A stretch of DNA of 64,000 nucleotides from Adineta steineri. Taxonomy: Eukaryota > Rotifera > Eurotatoria > Adinetida > Adinetidae. Location of the stretch: positions 26,567-90,566 of the forward strand of contig CAJNOI010000227.1 in NCBI GenBank assembly GCA_905250115.1, given 5' to 3'. Below, one piece after another: positions 1 through 13,300 of this stretch (the first letter of the stretch is position 1; every line of letters begins with the position of its first letter). Made by a program: the position numbers and the translations under genes. Below the pieces are notes generated by a model, which did not search any database, was not told where the DNA came from, and worked only from the letters and a program-made list of their open reading frames with translations.

Positions 1-770
1 ATGAATGCATGATATTCGCAATAATACTGAGACGCACTTTTTTCTCTTCGTTATTAATAGATCCTAAGTAATAGAAACTACCTCTCTCACAACAATAGAA
101 GGCAGCTGTATAGCGGCACAACTCAAATACGCAGTTTGTCATGAATGCATGATATTCGTAATAATACTGAAACGCACTTTTTATATACTGTATTACTAAA
201 GTTGAAGCAAATACGCATATTTGTACTGTATAGAAGGAAAGAGAAAGGCATAAAAATAAAGTGGTCATTGGTTTTTATAAGTTAAAGATCAGTAGGAAGT
301 TTCTGTATTTTTATGAATGAAGTTTGAATAAAGAATGGAAAAGGTTTTTTTCTCTAGATTGGAAAGTTTTACTTTTTTTTCGGTTGGCTCACTGTTACAG
401 AACGAAAGAGACTGCAGAAGATTCTGGAGAGAAGTTTTTTCCATAAATTTTCTGTGCCTCACACTGATTAGCTAGCATTAGTGCAGATTAGAATGTGGCG
501 GGGGTTACGAAAAAATTATGATGATTATTACCTGTGTTTGTATAAATTATTATTTATTTGGGGATGTCTTCGTAACATTTTGTTGATTGTTTATTTCATA
601 AAAATAAAGACTATTTTCATTTTTTATAAGATAAAGAGAAATGTTTTCGTTACTCTGTTATGTATTGTATGGAATAATAAAAATAAAGTAAGACTCCTAA
701 ACTGAAACTAGTGACTTGGTTATGAATGCATGATTCTCTTGATAGTACTGACGAACAATTTTCTTTTTTA
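1..770. repeat. Short direct repeats at the left edge
   Basis: A unit beginning ATGAATGCATGATATTCG occurs at 1 and again at 140, in both cases followed by AATAATACTGA and ACGCACTTTTT. A third, more diverged start (TGAATGCATGAT) lies near 723. Nothing between the copies looks coding; the 74-codon open frame near 481 has a biased, low-complexity composition. Confidence 0.6.
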
Positions 771-1065
771 AATACTAAGAGTTTCTAGATTTTCGAAATC
801 TTGAATGTTTTCTTAAAAGTCATTTGAGAATTTCTATCAATTAAATTGGTAACTTAGTTTGTTTGTCATACTGTGGAACGCTTATGTTCATAGATATTGA
901 AGAGAACCGTTTTGGTTTTCCACTGCTCTACGAATCGGTTATTTACAAACAAATTTTTGTTTCTAACAAAGTGCTCTTCGTGTTGCCGCATCGGATTTTT
1001 AGATAGATTTTCGCAGCGTCATTGATACATATTTTTAAGTTTCTATGTTACGTGTTTTTCAACAG

Positions 1066-2090
1066 ATCCTTACCTCCAGTATATATTTTTATGATTAATA
1101 TGATTTGTGCATGATATTGTAGAGTCAGAAGAAAGTGTTCTCTTCTTCTTCTTATACTCATTTGTATTTTATTCATGTTGAAAAGGTAGAGAATGATAGA
1201 GCGAGAAAGGAGAGAAAGTGTAATACTATCTACCATATGGTTCGATTTTAAAGTGAAAAGTCCTGCATCTTCGCCCTCGTATACTTTCATCACGAAGAAA
1301 GAAAGAAAAAAAGGAGGTAGATGGAAAACTATTGTCATTTGTTTAAAACAATTAGTTAACGTAAGTACCTTTTCTTATATGTTGTTTGAGTATTGGGAGT
1401 AATATAGAGTCGAATTTTTTTATCACTGTCGAATTTTTTACTCTAATATGAAAGAAAAGTTTTCATAATTCAAAGGAAACAGGTTCTTAAAATCGATTTC
1501 TGGTTTTATTCCTATGCGCAACACGTTAAGGACTTGTGATTTTCTAGAAAATGTTTTTGCTGTAAGAAATTGTTGGAAGATCTTCACTGTACAAAACAGA
1601 AGTTTATCTTGATTTTCGCATGATTAGACACTTATTCTGGTTGCTTTTAGAGAAAATCACTTTATCTTCCCGGTGTATAGTGAATGCGCTGTTTTTCAAG
1701 CATTTTGTGTTTTTTACGCAATAAAATGATTTTGACGTCGCATTACAGTATTTTTTAAAACAGTTTTCGGGTGTTCCGAATCAATGTATATCTCACTTTC
1801 TCTTTCAAGTCTTCTTCTGAACGCTCCTGTACCTTGAATATACATTTTCATAATGGATACGATTTGTGCATGATATTGTATAGCCAAAAGAAACTCCTCT
1901 CATCTTTTGTTCATTTAAACTAAATGTTAATTGCATTGAGTAACTAGGGTATTAGAAAGGAAAAAACTAGTATACCGATGGCCATATGGATCGATATTAA
2001 AGTAAATAGTCATGCATTCTCGCCTTCGTCATACTTTCATCATTAAGAAAAAAAACAGGTAGATGGAAAACTATTGTCATTAGCTCAAAA
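1066..2090. repeat. Pair of diverged direct repeats about 760 bp apart
   Basis: About 280 bases at 1066-1345 recur at 1825-2090. Shared stretches include ATTTGTGCATGATATTGTA, the CATATGG motif, ACTTTCATCA and GGTAGATGGAAAACTATTGT. The two copies differ by many substitutions and small indels, so the duplication is old. No open frame is conserved between them. Confidence 0.65.
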
Positions 2091-2741
2091 TACTTGGTTC
2101 TGGTACAAACTTATTTATTTATCGTCTTTAAAAAACGATGTTGTGTTGAGATCAATTTTTATATAAATTTAGCACGAAGTGAAAATGTTGAACACATGAT
2201 CTGCCTTATTGTTAGCAGTAGGATGTATTCTTTAGGGAATACGCATCAGTTTTCGTGGTCTATCCTATATAGTTGACTACAACTAATCATTGTTTTCCGT
2301 ATCAGATAGTTAAAAATCCTGAAGAGGAATTATAACGGTACACTAATTAGTTCTCTTGAGTTTCTGTGTAGGGATACTCATTAGTTGTTTGAAGTTATTT
2401 TAGGTGTACACATATATGCTTCTAAGGATATTCCAAGATTATTTTGATGAGTCGTCAAGGGCAGCTGTGTAGAAATACTTTTTAGGTGTTATCTCACAGT
2501 TCCAGTTCAATTTGTTCAGCTGAAATCAAAGAGAAAAAATCTCATTCGGACTCTTCGAAACCTTCTGAGTCATGCTGTGCTAGAAGTACATCATTGATAT
2601 CCATGATGTCGAGTGTTGGCTAGTAGTTCATAGGCCCAAAAGCTACTAAACGTACAGTAAACATGTCATTTTTTTAGCTAGAAGTTATATTCTATTACCA
2701 AAAACAAAAACTCTTCTTTCGTACTTCTATATTGTTATTAT

Positions 2742-3037
2742 TAGGACTGTACCGAGCCCAATCATTGGCCGATCCTTTTGGGCTCGAGCTCGGACTTCGT
2801 CAGGCTCGGGTGTGAGGATAGATGTCGGTGATGGTATGAGTATGATGAGTGCGGGTACTATCCTTTTCACTCTCACTCACATTTTCACCCACACTTTCAC
2901 CCATACTCTCACTCACACACATATCTGGACACCCGAGCCCAGCCAAGCCCGAGCCTAGCCTAGCCTAGCCAAGCCCGCGCCCGAGTCCGAGCTCGAGTCT
3001 GACCGACCTCGAGTCTCTTGAGCTCAATACATCCCTG
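2742..3037. mobile_element. GC-rich foldback element, hAT-like ends
   Basis: The ends are inverted: TAGGACTGTACCGAGCCCA on the left and the reverse complement of CAGGGATGTATTGAGCTCA on the right. The interior is strikingly GC-rich (GAGCCCAGCC, CTAGC repeats) and carries a purine/pyrimidine-skewed GTGAG/CTCAC minisatellite arranged symmetrically. Ends of the form YAGGGATGYA are typical of hAT miniature elements. The flanking 8 bases (GTTATTAT and GCTGTTAC) agree at only five positions, so a target-site duplication is weak. Confidence 0.5.
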
Positions 3038-3179
3038 GCTGTTACGTTGAAAACATCGAGGAAGAAAGACAGATAACAAACAGTTGCCGTTGCTCGATTC
3101 GAGACAAGGAGAAAAAAGTGGATCCGGATAGATTCTGATAACTGATGCTTATAGCCATTTGTTAATAATCTGTTGAGAA

Positions 3180-3900
3180 GTATTCAGAGATACTACTATA
3201 AACATTTCGAAGGGCACCTTCGAGTGTTATTAGTGATCTTTTAAGGACTCGCTAGAGGTACTAACAATAGTCATTTGAGGACTATCTCGACGTACTCTTA
3301 ATAAACTTTTAAGGGTTATTTCAGGTTATTATTGGTACCTGTTAGAAGCCCATCTGAAAATACTGTTAATATCTTTTTTAGGGCGATATAAGAACGCTAT
3401 CAATAGTTATTTTAGTGATTTATGAGGATATTGTTAGTTACTTTTGGAGGGTATTCCCGATATTATCAATAATTCTTTGGGAACTATTTGAGGCTACTAC
3501 TAGTAACTCCTTGAGGATTATTTGACTTTACTATTAGTAGCTGGTTGGAAATAATCTAATGGTAATCCAACGAACCTTTTTGGAACCAGATGAAGATACT
3601 GTCAGTGATTTTTTTTAAACGGTATCTGTAGGTATGATCAGTAACACTTTGAGAACTATGTCGTACCACCATTAATAGTTTCTCGAAGGATGTCTAGTGA
3701 TACTATTAGCAAGCTGTTGGAAAATATTTTAGATACTTGTAGCAATACTTTAGGCTCACATAGATGTAGTCTGAACTACTTTTTGTGTCGATCAGAGCAT
3801 AGCATCTATAGCTATTTTGAAGACATCTAGAGAATAATCCTAGTAGCTTTTCAACAACTATCTTGGTATAGTTGTAACAACTTCTGAAAGTCACTCGGAG
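3180..3900 (+). repeat. 34-bp minisatellite, left arm of a large foldback
   Basis: Successive units are 32-34 bases long and begin AATAGT or AGTAAC, followed by TTTNAGG, a TATTTGAGGAT-like core and ACTATT. About 21 diverged units can be counted by eye. The same minisatellite returns in the opposite orientation at 5440-6340, so the two arrays form the outer arms of one long inverted repeat. Confidence 0.7.
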
Positions 3901-4089
3901 ATGATCGCGTGTAATTGTGCTATGAGTTATTCCTAGAGATGTGTGGGACCAAAACCCAAGCCTTTACCAAGGTCAAAAGAAAAGCATTGCCAGAACTGTG
4001 ACCATGACCGGACCAACACAGAAATTCGAGGTTATATTTTTTTTCTTATATTCAAGCTTATTGTTCCCCGTAGGGTTAACAGATTACTT

Positions 4090-5040
4090 TAAAGTTCAAA
4101 ATACAGGGTGTTTTATAAGTAACAACCCAATAAGAACTTTTAATATCTCCGCAAAATCTCTACCGAACGAATTAAAATTTTCACCAGTGATAGAGACGTA
4201 CTTAAAGTGTTTTTCATAGGATACATTTCGACCAACCACTGTTCCTATCTATTACGATCAATATCAATAAGGATTTCCCACTTATTACGGGCTCTCTCTA
4301 TAGGAATATCTTCGTTATCACTCGACTAAACAGGTTCGTTTTCTTTATCAACGATAGAGACAAATTCACAATCCAAGTATATATGAACAAGGCGAGTGAG
4401 AAGCTTTTATTAAGTATCACTATTGACCTCAACAAGAAAACTTTACTTTTTGACAGGTAGAAAAAAACATATAGGATAGTGCAAAAGTCACATTATGGAA
4501 AAAGAAAGTCGAATATTTCCATTACTTCTCGACCAACCGAGCTCATTTTTTTACCAAAGATAGAGGTATATTCTCACTTTAAACCCATACGGACAAGATT
4601 AGCAAGAAATTTTGTGAAATATGTTATTTTTTATTCTTATCTGTGAAAAAGTAAAGTTTTGTTGTTGAGGTCAATAGTAATACTTAATAAAAGCTTCTCA
4701 CTCGCATTGGTCTTATACACTTAGATTGTGAATCTGTCAGTATCGTTGATAAAAATACGAACCTATTTAGTCCAGTGGTAACACGAAGATAATCGAATTT
4801 TCTCTATAGAATCGCTTACTGGACACCCTATCGAGAGAGCTTGTATAAGTGAAAAATCCTCATTGATATCAATCTTAATAGATGGGAACAGTGGTTTATC
4901 GGAATATCTTCTATGCAAAAAAAACTTTGAGTAGGCTTATATCACTACTGAAAATTTTAATTGGTTCGGTCGAGATTTGGTGGAGATATTTAAAGTTCTT
5001 ATTAGGATGTTACTTATAAAACACTCTGTACATTAGAACA
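4090..5040. repeat. Inner palindrome of the large foldback
   Basis: Arms at about 4090-4480 and 4610-5040 are imperfect reverse complements of one another. Examples are GGTCAATAGTAATACTTAAT on the right against ATTAAGTATCACTATTGACC on the left, and CAGGGTGTTTTATAAGTAAC on the left against a matching right segment ending CACTCTG. The centre is near 4540. No coding potential was recognised. Confidence 0.7.
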
Positions 5041-5439
5041 TAATTCAAGAAAACTGAGCCAAAAAGTAGTAGTTGTCGACTAAGCAAAAGAAAAAAATGA
5101 GCATTGAAGAATTATTTTCGGAGTGTTGCGAATAAATTTTGGCTTAGTCTTCTTTAAGTCACCATTAGAAATGAGCGGGACCAAAAACCTTGGTCTCGCA
5201 CATTCCTAAAGTTATTCCACGTTTTTGAAACACACATGGGAATTCGAAGGGAACTTACTTTTTGATTATAATCGAATAAGACTATCACACTTCTGGGACA
5301 TCAAATTATTAGACTTCTCATAAATTTAGGTGAGTCATAGCTCAATTACTGACAAGTATCTGGTGTTACGACTATGCTAAACATTATGACGAACATCTTC
5401 AACACCCAGAGATTATTAAGTTTTTCTTCCAAATAACAT

Positions 5440-6340
5440 GTACTGTCCTGAAGCAGCTTTGACAAGCTTCGAAAGATCATTCTCGGTTAGGTGTAAGTTC
5501 AGTAATACTACCTCAAATAGTATTCAGATACTTAGTAGTATCATTTTTTAGGTAGTCCTTCACTTAGAAACTTCATGACAAGGTACTTCTCATTTGTAGA
5601 AACTATCCCCAGTCCTAAAAAAGTCATTGCTGACATCTAGGGATGCAAAAGTGACAAAAACCGGTCCACCGATAACCGTACCAAACCGGTGTAACGGTGA
5701 AAGCTGGTAAATACTTTAAAATCTACGGTGAAGACCGACACTTGCGCACCATTACTCACCGTTTTTCTGAAGAGGTATGAATTAATTAATATACCGGTCT
5801 TCACCGTAGGTTTTAAAGCGTTTACCGGCTTTCACCGTTGTATCCCTGCTGACATGACAGAGAGCCTTTAAAAAGTTAGCATGCGTACCCGCTGATAGTC
5901 CTAAAAAAGTCATTAATAGTACTCGCAGATACCATTTAAATGTGATTCATGCTGCCCTAATAATAGCACCCAAACAGATGCCAGTGAGATTAACAGCTCG
6001 CAGTCAAAGAGTTACAAATAGAATCCTAAAATAGCTGCTAAAGATTTTTTAATAAAACATTTACGCAGTCGTCTAACGGTTATTAACAATACTGTCGGAC
6101 TGTGGCCGAGCAGTTACCAATTGCATCCTCACGTTATCCATAAGAAGTTCCTATTAGCACCTACGGATAGTCCTCAAAAAGTCAGTAACAAGACTTTAAG
6201 ATAGTGTACAAACAGATACAAATAGCCCTCCCAGATAACCCTTAAAAAGAGAATAGTAGTAGTCCCAAATAGCCCTAAAAGAGTTACCAATACTGTTCTC
6301 AGATTGTTCTCTAACAGGTACTAATAACATTACAAGATCA
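5440..6340 (-). repeat. 34-bp minisatellite in inverted orientation, right arm of the foldback
   Basis: The same units as at 3180-3900 appear reverse-complemented (for example AGTCCTAAAAAAGTCATTAA, AATAGCCCTAAAAGAGTTAC). The array is interrupted by a 211-bp hAT-like element at 5638-5848. With the left array it makes an inverted structure of about 3.2 kb. Confidence 0.65.
5638..5848. mobile_element. hAT-like miniature element inserted in the minisatellite
   Basis: The ends are TAGGGATGCA on the left and TGTATCCCTG on the right. These are inverted and of the hAT type. The flanks are CTGACATC and CTGACATG, an 8-bp target-site duplication with one mismatch. The interior is itself palindromic, rich in ACCGGT and CACCGT motifs, and has no open frame. 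It is a non-autonomous element. Confidence 0.75.
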
Positions 6341-7212
6341 AATATTCAAAATCAATTTTGCCCCGTTTTGTTAGCCTTATTTGCCAAAATGTTGTGGATG
6401 CTAGGATTCATCAAGATCCGCTTTTCCCCTTACTTCGAGGAATGCCATGATATTCTAGTTGGTTATGCAGGTTTAGTAATATCATTCATACACCTTAAGC
6501 GGACCTCCCTCTTTCCTGACAAAATTTTTCCAGACTTTTTCACGTCTAGTTTTAGATGTCGACGGCCTCTATATGCTAACCCTATTTGCAAACTCGAAAA
6601 CCTACCTTTTATAGTTGAGCAACCTCAAAAAAGCTCGTTTTTTCTGCCAAAAAGTGCTAACAATCAAAAGAAAAACGCATTTGTCTCGCAACTAGTTTTC
6701 GGACGACCAAAAACGTTTCACCTCCGTTTTCTGTCATTTTAAGTACGATCGGGCTGAAACTTTTTTTGGTGGATCTTCAACTGATTTGGGTTGGGTATTC
6801 ATTTTTTGCAAATAGCACTTACTACTCAAATTTAGCAGGATTTGCAAAACTTTCAGGATCCTAAATTGCTAGAGATTTTCCGAGGTCATCAGGGTTTTGG
6901 CTCTTCTGACTGAAGTTTTAAGAATTTAAAAAAAAAACATCAACCCCGAGTGGGTCCGGCTACTTACAGTAAAATTTTCAGCTCAAAATAATGGAATCTA
7001 TGGATTTTCTGAGGGAGGGGGAGAAACTTTTGGCAATTTTTACATCTTGGGGTTTCTAGAAGTCCATGAAGACGGATTATGGCAGCTTTGAGTCAATGAC
7101 AACTTTTGCTTCACTTCTCGAGACCTATCCACCCTGAAAACTTCAAGAATTTTCGCCTTGCCGTTTTCTAGAAACCCCGGAAAGGGAGGTGTCGCCTTAA
7201 AAGGGTTGAGAG
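6341..7212. other. Gene-free stretch
   Basis: One frame of 124 codons (6368-6742) is open but starts at TTG, resembles nothing I know and has no splice-site framing. The rest contains short purine tracts only. I see no supported gene. Confidence 0.4.
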
Positions 7213-7469
7213 TAGAGGTGAGAATTTGTTGTTATTGTTATAAATAACAGATACATAACAAATAACTTTTATTTTCGAGAAATATCTTTTCTCACCTCGT
7301 TGTATATTTGAATTATGTCCGTTATTGAAACTTACATTTTGGAACGAATTTTCTATATCTCCACCACAGATTTAGATGGTTCAATCAAGATATGAAGCTA
7401 GCTGAATTTTCAGAAAAAATATTATTTGTTATTTATAACAACGAGATAACAATAACTTCTCACCCCTTG
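7213..7469. mobile_element. Foldback element with hAT-like ends
   Basis: The left end TAGAGGTGAGAATTTGTTG is the inverse of the right end (reverse complement CAAGGGGTGAGAAGTTATTG), and both continue into a shared ATAAATAACA stretch. The flanks show no convincing 8-bp duplication. There is no coding content. Confidence 0.55.
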
Positions 7470-7759
7470 GTCAGATACTCACGACAGCTTTTGCTTTCCA
7501 GGTGATACAATCATCATTACCTTTTTAATACAAGGTTTTCGATACATCTGTTTTTTACCCTTGAACTGTTACAAACCCATCACAGATGATTTCTAGTTTT
7601 TTCTCTCGATTACTGTCCCTTCAGTCGATGGAACATGACGATGACTTTATCCTGACGAAGAGCATTTAGAATGAACATTGTCCATTCAAATATTTGAACA
7701 ATAACCACTGAACTTTTCAATGCTAATCTAGTTAATTTTCTTTTTCTTCCATAGGACAT

Positions 7760-8905
7760 TTCAGCAAGAACACCAAAAACATAATTGCGTTTTTAGTATT
7801 TTCCATTATTCAATTGCTTCTCGTCTGTTACAACGTATTTTACTAATAAGAGAGAGCGAGAAAAATAAAATAGGTGGTAGAACAGATGGCAAATATAGTT
7901 CCATGATCAAATCAAAGTCATACATTTTCAGCATTTTAGTTTTTCTTATAAAGCTAAATGAAACCTGACATAAACAGAATCATTTATATTCCCTGCAAAA
8001 CTTTGTTGCACTGAGTATTTGTTTTTCGTTTATCACTTTTCGAAGATTGTCCGATGGTTGAAAATGTGAAACGGCAAGAAGTCGAACAATGTGGTCAGCA
8101 CAGAGTGTTTTCTTTCAACAACTTCTACTTGATATTTCCTTAAAGAATTGATTAGAATATAGATTCAGGAATATTTTCCGATAGTCGAAAATAATATTTC
8201 TTATGCTAATTCAAAAAGAAAACTATTTCTCGTAGCTCTTTTTCGTATACATCATGATATTCAAAACGTTTCTAAATGATCTTCTCAATTGATTTTTCTT
8301 TGTTCTAGACAGATTTCAATTACTGAGCACGTGGAAGCTATTCAAACATCATAGAAGTCAATTCGTATTCATCATTATCTTGTAGGTTAGTATTTATATC
8401 ATACATTCATCGTTTCAATTTCTAGGATATCTAAATCACTCCTGTTTTGTTATACTTCTGTTCTGATTTCTACTTCGAAACTATCTATATAAAGTACCAT
8501 TATTTTATTGCAGTGTTTTCATTTTGTCTTTGATACATACAAACAATTTCAATAGAAATAAGAACCCTTTTTCGTTTAATGAAAAATTACAATACAATTT
8601 TTCTCTGAAAAAGAATCTTGAATATAGGTTTATTAGACAGGTCGTTTTTCCTCTTCCGTCATTACAAATATCTTTTTTCATTATAATCATGAAACTTCCC
8701 TTTCAAATCCTGTCTAAAGCATATCTAATGAAACCATGTCCTCCATATCTCTAAGCCCTTTTTAAGGTTGTACATGATGCATAATGACTTAACAATAAGT
8801 TCCGTTATTTTCTCGTATATTCCTTTTCTGATTACTAATTTAAATGTTTTGTTCGACTATCAAAAGTCATACTATTCTAATATAGTTAAAACTATAGTGG
8901 TTTGG
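7760..8905. repeat. Segmental duplication, left copy
   Basis: Three blocks are shared with 25.9-28.3 kb. Block A (about 7790-8000) contains CAATTGCTTCTCGTCTGTT and GCTAAATGAAACCTGACATA. Block B (about 8100-8500) contains TCCGATAGTCGAAAATAATA and CGTATACATCATGATATTC. Block C (8510-8905) contains TTTGATACATACAAA and ends near ATATAGTTAAAACTATAG. Here the order is A-B-C; at the right copy it is B-C-A. In block B the membrane-segment frame that stays open at 26133 is interrupted, so this copy is decayed. Confidence 0.7.
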
Positions 8906-8959
8906 TCCGCAATTGAGGATGAAACAGTTTTTTTTAGATTATTTCTTCTGCAATAGTTT

Positions 8960-10369
8960 TTCGTTATTTTTTGGTCATACTTATGAGTTTGTTATGGTAA
9001 GGCATAGTCTATGTAATGGCATAATAATATTGATAAATCATCATATTAACTTTAAAAAAAAAAATTAAAGATATAGGAAAAAATCAAGTGTGACATGAAT
9101 TTTAGTCAGTTTAAAAATTTATTTATTTGATAAATATAACAACTAATTTAAGATAAAAAATGACATTCACAGTGAGCTTTTGTTTGTGTTAGATCGATAT
9201 CTTCTAATATGATATTAAATATCATCAACAGAACAGTTAAATTATCACGATAAGATGACTGAGTACTCTAATGTGACCATTTTAGCTCATCTATTCATTG
9301 TGTTAATTTAGCTCTATATCTAGACGCTGTATGTCTACGTGCAGCTTGTTTACGTCTGTGACATAACTTGAATCGATGTTGCCGATTGTTTTCGTTTTCT
9401 ACCAGCATCTGTTCGAAAACCACCGTGACTACGATTATCACGATTATCAGGAACAATGTTCATTTTTTTTATAAATAAGTAAATAAGAGAGATTAAGTGG
9501 AACGCTATTAGTTAATGATAGCTAGCGTATGAAAGCGTACAAGAGACACATGATGCTGCAAAAATTCCTTAGTAGTGATCAGTAAAAATCAAGATAAAAA
9601 AGAGACAGTTTTACAAAAAAAATAAGTAATTGTTTATATGTAAGAGCGGTGACGAAGTTCGGTAGTAGGGGCTAATTGTAGCTAGTGGCTTCCTCTATAT
9701 GACCATATAGATATTATACAATTAATATCTTTTAATACTTAGAAAAAATGAGAAAGAGTAAAAAGTGTCAAAACTAAAAAAATCAAGTGTTCACCCTGAA
9801 TTACGGACCAAACCACTGTAAATTCTACAGAAAACGTGCTATTCGTCTATCTCATTTTTCTTCTTTGGTTCTTTCAAAAATCTCGTTTTCTATCGACGAC
9901 TCATCGAAAAAAATGGATTTTTGGACTTGTCCCTATCATATCTCAGCCGGATGATGAGTTATCGTGCTGACATTTTTTTGTGTAGTCGAACATACATTAA
10001 GGAAAGTGAGAAAAAAAAAGATTTCAGATCATACAAGAGAAACCGAAATTATAGGAAAAAAGGTTAAAAAATGCAATTATACAATAAAGTTACGATTCAC
10101 TCATATATATGTGATGGTTCTATAGGTTTCTTATCATTGCATTCATCGATTAACGTTTGTTTATAGACTATAATGATTTCCTTTTATAACAAGTACATCT
10201 TGTTAACACTATCCTAAAATTTTCTACAATTATAATTCATCATTCTTTACAGTTGTTCTTCGTTCACTGTAAAAGTTAACTCAATACACATAATTGAACG
10301 ATATATATTTTTTCTTCTAGCTCGATCAAAAACCTGAACTACCTTTGACATAAGTGTATTTTTATTCTA
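8960..10369. other. Gene-free AT-rich stretch upstream of the PPC-like gene
   Basis: Simple AT-rich sequence. No open frame of note and no recognised repeat pair. It may hold the promoter of the gene starting at 10370, but no element can be pointed to with confidence. Confidence 0.35.
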
Positions 10370-13300
10370 ATGGCCCCTTTTATCAAGATCATCTTGTTAT
10401 TTATAATATTCGCAATAATAGCAACGAGTATTATTGTTCCACTTACTATTCATTTTTGGTTAAAAAACAATCAAGTTATGCCATCAAGTAAGATTTTTGC
10501 TGATTTATAATCATTCACAGGCAACTGTAATAGTTTATCTACAGAACGAGACATATGTATATGTTTAGAGGAAAGCTTTTTCTATCCAATGATATATCTA
10601 CTATCAGATTCTGTTGCGCACCGTAAGCTAGCGGTTTGATATAGTGTTGATTGAGCGAAACGCATTTCAGCAAACGACAATTTCAGCAAAAACATGCGCG
10701 AAACACAAAAATAGTGAGAATATTTTTCGCTTTCGCCCACATCCTGCATCACCGCCCTCAACTTAAGAATAGTTTCGCTCAAATTTTTCCCCTATATTTT
10801 ATTGAATGAAAGCCTAAATCGTGTAGGCCCAAGACAAAATTCACCGTCTCGTGGTACACAATAGAATTTGATAATATATACACTATCCGAAAAAGACAGT
10901 ACTACTTCCCTGGTCGATTATTTCGATGACTGAATTTGTTCAACCCTGGGTCGGGTTCGACACAGTTCTTATCAATTCAGGTCGGTTCCATCCGAATAGA
11001 AACTAAACCGACCGGAATTAACTGAGCACATATAATGCTAGTCTACGCACTTACATACACCTCGTTCTATAGCTAAAAACACATTGATACTTCTCATCGT
11101 CTTTTCAGTTTGTTGACAGACTTCTGCATCTTATATTCACCTGGGAAGTTATGATTTCTAAAATAGTCATTTTCATCTGCTAGTAACAATTAAATTTCAC
11201 TTCATAACGGAGAGATAAAGGTGTATCAAATATTGTAACACTTTTCCATAAGCAAACAAGTAACGTTCGTCGTCTCGACTCACTTCACCCTCGACTGTAT
11301 GAGTGTGGGGGTGAATGCGGATGAGGGCTTAGGTGTGAGTGTGAGTATCGGTAATGAATGAGATCATAATACACATCCACACCCATACCCAGCCATCCAC
11401 AGCCACATCCACTCTCTAACCCGTTCACTTACACTCATTCACCCACACCGACATCCACACCCGCCTTCAGATCCCTTTATACAGGCCTGTTCATCGACAC
11501 TCGGGCTCAAATACGCACAACTAGAAGATATGTTGTTTTGACCTTTGATCCTTGACCTGCCATAAACCCAGAGACGTACACACAAGCTATTTTTGTGTAC
11601 TCAAAAAGTGAGTACACTGCTAGAATCGGTCAGTGTGTCCGGCCGTCCGTATACACGATAGCGTTTGAAAGAGTAGTCCGATTGAGCTGAAACTTTGTAC
11701 ACAATTCAGTCTCATGTAGGTCTCGGTCGAGTTCGAAGATGAGCCTAATTGACCTGGCCATTCCCGAGTGATTGAAAAAATACTGATATTTCTCTATGAT
11801 TTTTCTATATTTTTTTTGGGGGGGGGGGGAATAATATAATGCGATTCTCGCAAGCAATTTTTCTACCAGAGTCAAATAAAATTTCACTTATTATAAAGCA
11901 TTCAATAGAGAATTTCACAAGCTACAAGATGGCATTGAATTATAGTGGTAAACGGGTTGCACACAAGATTGTCCCTATATAACATAGCGGGTAAACTATA
12001 GAAAACTCATATATGTTGATAATGTGTCAGTGCGATATTTGTTTGTTTTTCATATTACTAATAACACTTTTTCTAGAGTAGATAGAACTCATCAAGAGCT
12101 TGACAATGATGTAAAATAATAAGGGATAGATATGCTGCGTTCGATATGTCTTTAGTATGACACTTGTGAAAAAAAACATGAAAAAGCCATATACCTTAAT
12201 AGTGTGTCTGTGTGATATTCGTTTGTTCTCCGTAGAGTCAATGTTATTTTTATGTACTCGAAAAGTGAAGTTCACAATAGATTGATGTTGATCAATCTGT
12301 CTGAAAGAATTCATCCTTGAGCGCACCAAGGAACTACCCCTTAGTCCCTGCGCATGCCCTCTTTTTAGTGTACTGAAAAAGTAAGTACATTAGTAGAATC
12401 GATCAGTATGTTCGGCCAGCCGTTTACACGATACCTTGCGAAAGAAGAGTCAGATATTGATGAAATTTCTACACAGTTTAGACTCATAAAAATTTCGGTC
12501 GAGTTCGAAGATATGCCTAATTGGCTGGGCTATTCCCGAGTTGTTACAAAAATACTGATATTTCCCTATGATTTCCATGTACAATTTTTGCAGTACACAT
12601 AACTATCGGATACAATCCGAAGTTTCCACATTTATTTATTCAATCATTTCTATTATAGCACCTCGCACAACAGCGCCTGTATCAAACAGTACGGCCATAA
12701 CAAATACTATGAACTCAAATAATGTTACAATAAGAAATTTCACAACAGCCGTTGCTAATACAACAGGTTTGTTAGCAAGTTTTATTCTGTAATTCTTCTG
12801 TTACAATCTCTCCTATAAATAACAATATTCCTGTTCTCACCAGTGCACAGAATTGATAGCACATAGGAGCACAAGAATACCTGCAATATTGGATCAGTAC
12901 ACATAGTTATTAAAATACATTACAATGTACGTCAATCAGAGATGGATAACTCCAGTCTTTTCTCGCTTCAGCTCTGCCCCAACTGAGGAGGGAAGGTATC
13001 CAAATGTGACGCTTTCTTTTGAATCGGAGATATGCCATTTTTTAAAGCTTGGTGAGATTAGAAAAAAACTAGAAAGGTTTCTCCCCATGAACCTTTGGAT
13101 TCGAGTTATGGCCTTTTCACTGAATTTTTAACCATTTTATCAATATTGAGCAATAAATCAAATAACGGAATTTTGACCTGAAAGTTTACCCTTAGATAGG
13201 CCGGATTGTCCTAAAAACTTCGGCCAAAAAGAATATTCCTTTATCGAGATATTAGATAGACTCATTTTCCATAATAACGACGGAAAATTAATACATCATC

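Noticed and set aside
6368-6742. 124-codon open frame
   Set aside because: It starts at TTG, has no recognisable domain, signal or splice context, and sits in repeat-derived DNA.
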